From: PCC-6802 sp031388585
Lineage (GTDB): Bacteria; Cyanobacteriota; Cyanobacteriia; Pseudanabaenales; Pseudanabaenaceae
Assembly: GCA_031388585.1 (NCBI GenBank)
Contig: JANMRU010000254.1
Location: 1 to 14,301, forward strand
Length of the DNA: 14,301 bases
Direction of reading: 5' to 3'
The translations under genes were made by a program, and so were the position numbers. The notes beneath the pieces were generated by a model. The model saw only the letters and a list, made by a program, of their open reading frames with translations, searched no databases and had not been told where the DNA came from. Of this stretch, positions 14,128 to 14,301 are shown in pieces (position 1 is the first letter of the stretch; each line of letters opens with the position of its first letter).

Positions 14128-14301
14128 ACAATTACTATTACAACTCTCAAGTATTATTTGCAATTGTTCACAAATATATCTTCATAGTAATGCTTGATGA
14201 AATAGGCTTTTGGGGATATTAAATCAATCGCTAACTAGGAAGATTTATTCTAAAAAAATTCTCAAATGTATTGATTAAAAAATTTCTTAAAATAATAGAA
14301 G

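Larger units (their letters stand above)
13718..14301. other. AT-rich gene-free right end with two perfect inverted repeats
   Basis: No convincing gene is seen over 584 bases. The longest plus-strand frame noted, from the ATG at 13934, is 34 codons with no ribosome site. Signals present are a perfect 14-base palindrome AGATTTGCAAATCT (13794-13807); arms AAGTAAATT and AATTTACTT (14103-14111 and 14119-14127) around 7 bases; short arms TCTCA/TGAGA at 14030-14034 and 14043-14047; and, on the minus strand around 14021-14039, a site agreeing with the Fur consensus at about 12 of 19 positions. This is most likely the leader of a gene beyond the right edge. Confidence 0.5.

Overview
The window looks like a piece of cyanobacterial chromosome. 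The octamer GCGATCGC (HIP1) occurs more than twenty times. Several genes are types known mainly from cyanobacteria: a Rubisco activase homologue, a FutA-type ferric iron binding protein, and DUF3084, DUF3318 and Nfu-type proteins. The genus cannot be fixed from the sequence alone. There is no rRNA, tRNA, CRISPR array, intact insertion sequence or prophage. Most of it is ordinary core genome with a few accessory scars.

Left part (1-5572). The window opens inside a large surface or secreted protein with cadherin/Ig-like modules, a Gly/Pro linker and seven tandem repeats of about 43 residues. It converges on a minus-strand cluster DUF3318 - nfu - flavoprotein (3887 to 1671, gaps of about 55 bases). 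A large perfect-arm hairpin built from two inverted HIP1 sites lies at the convergence. A TetR regulator runs divergently from the DUF3318 gene and converges on a Rubisco activase gene (rca) that lacks the C-terminal SSUL domain.

Middle part (5573-9547). A spacer holds an imperfect hairpin and scraps of broken reading frames. It is followed by a class I/II aminotransferase (minus, TTG start), a Uma2-type nuclease gene (plus) and gatB (minus). A 59-codon antitoxin-like gene sits 16 bases downstream of gatB and overlaps, by ATGA, a 17-codon stub resembling the start of a PIN-domain (VapC-type) toxin. This looks like a toxin-antitoxin operon whose toxin has been lost.

Right part (9548-14301). 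A DUF3084 coiled-coil membrane protein and a small eight-cysteine putative zinc protein run on the plus strand. They converge, with 4 bases between stops, on futA, which has a Tat-type signal and a Fur box matching 15 of 19 consensus positions. Upstream of futA come a gene for a thioredoxin-like [2Fe-2S] ferredoxin domain protein and a small GTG-started cyanobacterial gene. The last 584 bases are AT-rich and gene-free, with two perfect inverted repeats and a weak Fur-like site, probably the control region of whatever lies beyond the right edge.

There are loose themes of iron (Nfu, FutA, 2Fe-2S protein, Fur box) and carbon fixation (rca), but no single pathway. No large new system is evident. 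The best candidates for a second look are the decayed toxin-antitoxin pair, the HIP1 hairpin, the SSUL-less activase, the eight-cysteine protein and the AT-rich right end.
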